From: CAYNFT01 sp964396535
Lineage (GTDB): Bacteria > Chloroflexota > Dehalococcoidia > Dehalococcoidales > UBA2162
Assembly: GCA_964396535.1 (NCBI GenBank)
Contig: CAYNFT010000107.1
Coordinates: 1-6,062 of the forward strand
Direction of reading: 5' to 3'
Length of the DNA stretch: 6,062 nt
Shown here: positions 4,632 through 6,062 of the stretch, piece after piece
How the letters are laid out: the number at the start of each line of letters is the position of its first letter
Numbering within the stretch: position 1 is the stretch's first letter
The notes under the pieces: generated by a model
The model's database searches: none
Told to the model about the DNA's origin: nothing
Seen by the model: the letters and a program-made list of their open reading frames with translations, nothing else
Position numbers and translations under genes: made by a program

Positions 4632-5927
4632 CTATAGTATAAAAAGTTGATCGATTATCTTATTTCGTAAATCTCGGGCAGGTAAAAGCTTATTATAGAA
4701 ATCAGATTTTACCTTACCATCCACTCCGCTAGTACTTATAGCCTTGTAGGCATTGACAACAGCCCTATGCTGGTCATCGAGCCCCATATGTACGAGGTTA
4801 ATATCCCACATTGGTCTTCGACTTGCCCACCAGAACTGGTCGCTTTGCAGGGCTCTGTCTAAAAGACCGCGTGCAATGCCGGTGAAGTGTTTGCTTTCAT
4901 CATTATCAGCTACCTGTACTGCTTTTGAACACAGTTCCAGGCATATTGCCGTGTGGTCCCACTGCATTCTATGTATCTCATTATCTTTGTCTTTCCAGAG
5001 TGGAAAGGAGTTTCCGGCATCGATATCCTTTGCGGACGTGCTCCAGGACGATGGCTTCGGGTCTATCACGTCACCTGAAGGAAAATGCTCAAGGAGCTGG
5101 CTGACAGTTACTGTCTTGACCTGCTGGGACGTCTCTTCGTCTCTGAGCAGGCTGGCCTGCCGCTCCGCAAGCATCGTCGTCTGCTTGATATGGGCATAGG
5201 TTTCGCTTCGCACCTGTATTTCCTCATATACTTCGGAAAGAAACAATTCCTCCCAATCCTTAATATGGTGTCCGTAAGTCTCTGCGTCCATGGCGGTAAC
5301 CACATAGATATCTTCTCTATCACCCTTTAGGGCGTTTAGGTGCTCAAGAAATTCTTTTGGTCCTACCTGCTGAAAACTGATCTTGTTACTCAAAAGGTCA
5401 TCTCGAAAGAATACAGCCAGCCGCTGTCCGTCATGCTCAATTTGGTATACGGTTTCAACAGGCCAGTCAGCCGGGCAGGCGACACCGCTGAGAATGATCC
5501 ACCGGTGCCCAGTACCAACTATCGTTGGCACAATATCTCTGCTATAAGCCATCTCCGGTGGAAAGAAGCCGCTTGGCTTATATGCGTCCCCGAAGAAAAA
5601 CGAATTACTCTTGTAGTTAAGCTCTATCTGTCGCTTGCCTTCGTCAGGCGGGATTAATGGCAGAATCGGGTGATATTTGGCACTCCCCACAAGCTCTACC
5701 TGCCCCTTCTGTCCAAGCTCCTTTAGACCTTGGATGACGTCCTGATGCCCACAGTGGTTCAGCATCTCCGTCAGAATTGCATTGATATTCACGGTGACCC
5801 TTACTTCCGGAAACTCGCGTAAGACCTGGAGTAGAGGACGATAGGACTCATCACATATTTTGTCCAGCACAGAGGGAAACTGCGTTGCTGGCTGATAGAA
5901 ATGGAATAACTGCGCCCAGTAAATCAT
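4632..5927 (-). CDS. Glycoside hydrolase family 57 enzyme (alpha-amylase/glucanotransferase type)
   Basis: A 431-residue cytoplasmic enzyme (no signal peptide) with the GH57 motifs in order: LFHFYQP at residues 7-13 (motif 1, HxxQP type), GSAKYHPILPL at 81-91 (motif 2), GFFPPEMAYS at 120-129 with E125 as the expected nucleophile (motif 3), and TAMDAETYGHH at 211-221 with D214 as the expected acid/base (motif 4). GH57 enzymes act by a retaining mechanism on alpha-glucans as amylases, 4-alpha-glucanotransferases, branching enzymes or pullulanases. The protein is at the short end for the family, and the motifs alone do not fix the specificity. The start ATG at 5927 follows an AAGGAGA site (5941-5935), and the protein begins directly with the motif 1 strand (MIYWAQLFHF), as is usual. 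It lies 49 bases after the partial gene at the right edge and leads the operon continuing into the 154-residue protein and the channels. A decayed copy of its C-terminus lies at 2413-2562. Confidence 0.92.
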   Translation of the reverse strand: MIYWAQLFHFYQPATQFPSVLDKICDESYRPLLQVLREFPEVRVTVNINAILTEMLNHCGHQDVIQGLKELGQKGQVELVGSAKYHPILPLIPPDEGKRQIELNYKSNSFFFGDAYKPSGFFPPEMAYSRDIVPTIVGTGHRWIILSGVACPADWPVETVYQIEHDGQRLAVFFRDDLLSNKISFQQVGPKEFLEHLNALKGDREDIYVVTAMDAETYGHHIKDWEELFLSEVYEEIQVRSETYAHIKQTTMLAERQASLLRDEETSQQVKTVTVSQLLEHFPSGDVIDPKPSSWSTSAKDIDAGNSFPLWKDKDNEIHRMQWDHTAICLELCSKAVQVADNDESKHFTGIARGLLDRALQSDQFWWASRRPMWDINLVHMGLDDQHRAVVNAYKAISTSGVDGKVKSDFYNKLLPARDLRNKIIDQLFIL

Positions 5928-5976
5928 TTTTATCTCTCCTTACCGATTCAGAATTTGTCTAAAGTTGGCAGCTTGA

Positions 5977-6062
5977 CTAGCTATTCCCCTTAATCCATTT
6001 CCAGGCCTGCCAGAGGTCGGTAGCATAGAAGTCCGGTTTTGGCTCTGGATTTCTCCCCTTTT
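5977..6062 (-). CDS. C-terminal end of an unidentified protein, cut by the right edge
   Basis: The minus-strand frame from 6060 to a TAG at 5979-5977 encodes 27 residues, including PEPKPDFYATDLWQAWKWIK, then GNS. The composition (acidic and aromatic, with a DLWQAWKWIKG helix) looks like a genuine protein end, and the gene would stop 49 bases before the GH57 start on the same strand. The other two minus-strand frames give less protein-like sequences. It is too short to assign a family; from context an enzyme of alpha-glucan metabolism is possible. Confidence 0.5.
   Translation of the reverse strand, partial: KGRNPEPKPDFYATDLWQAWKWIKGNS

Noticed and set aside
4753..5199. Plus-strand open frame of 148 codons opposite GH57
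   Set aside because: It is the complement of conserved GH57 coding sequence; the serine- and cysteine-rich translation is typical of antisense shadows.
1..6062. tRNA, rRNA, CRISPR array, transposase or prophage genes
   Set aside because: I looked on both strands and saw no repeated spacer pattern, no tRNA-like cloverleaf and no mobile-element protein.

Overview
The window is a fragment of a bacterial genome, with every recognisable gene on the minus strand. Gene calls rest on protein motifs and Shine-Dalgarno sites. Strong AAGGAGG-type ribosome sites and a TATAAT -10 box argue for a bacterium. A short GH57 enzyme, a DUF3417-type glycogen phosphorylase and an MscL with a C-terminal zinc ribbon would fit Chloroflexota, but this lineage guess is low-confidence inference.

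Layout in the direction of transcription (right to left): the C-terminal end of an unidentified protein (5977-6062); a glycoside hydrolase family 57 enzyme (4632-5927); an unrecognised small helical protein of 154 residues (4141-4605); a four-helix MscS-type channel (3072-4115); mscL (2563-3033); a 227-base gap holding a relic of a second GH57 C-terminus (2413-2562); two tandem paralogous MscS channels (1466-2335 and 492-1373); a 324-base gap with a catalase-like fragment and a promoter; and the N-terminus of an alpha-glucan phosphorylase (1-167) running off the left edge. Gaps between the first five genes are 25 to 49 bases, so they look like one operon. The tandem mscS pair follows a larger gap, and the phosphorylase has its own promoter candidate.

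The gene content pairs alpha-glucan (glycogen or starch) metabolism at both ends with four mechanosensitive channels in the middle. Mobilising an osmotically quiet polymer into small sugars and sugar phosphates raises internal osmolarity, and MscL/MscS channels are the standard emergency release for turgor, so a functional link is conceivable but unproven. The clearest hidden signals are the two gene fossils in the gaps. One is the GH57 tail, which aligns without gaps to the intact enzyme's last 49 residues and lies in frame directly after the mscL stop. The other is a short catalase signature just downstream of the last mscS. Both show that this locus has been rearranged by duplication, insertion or deletion.
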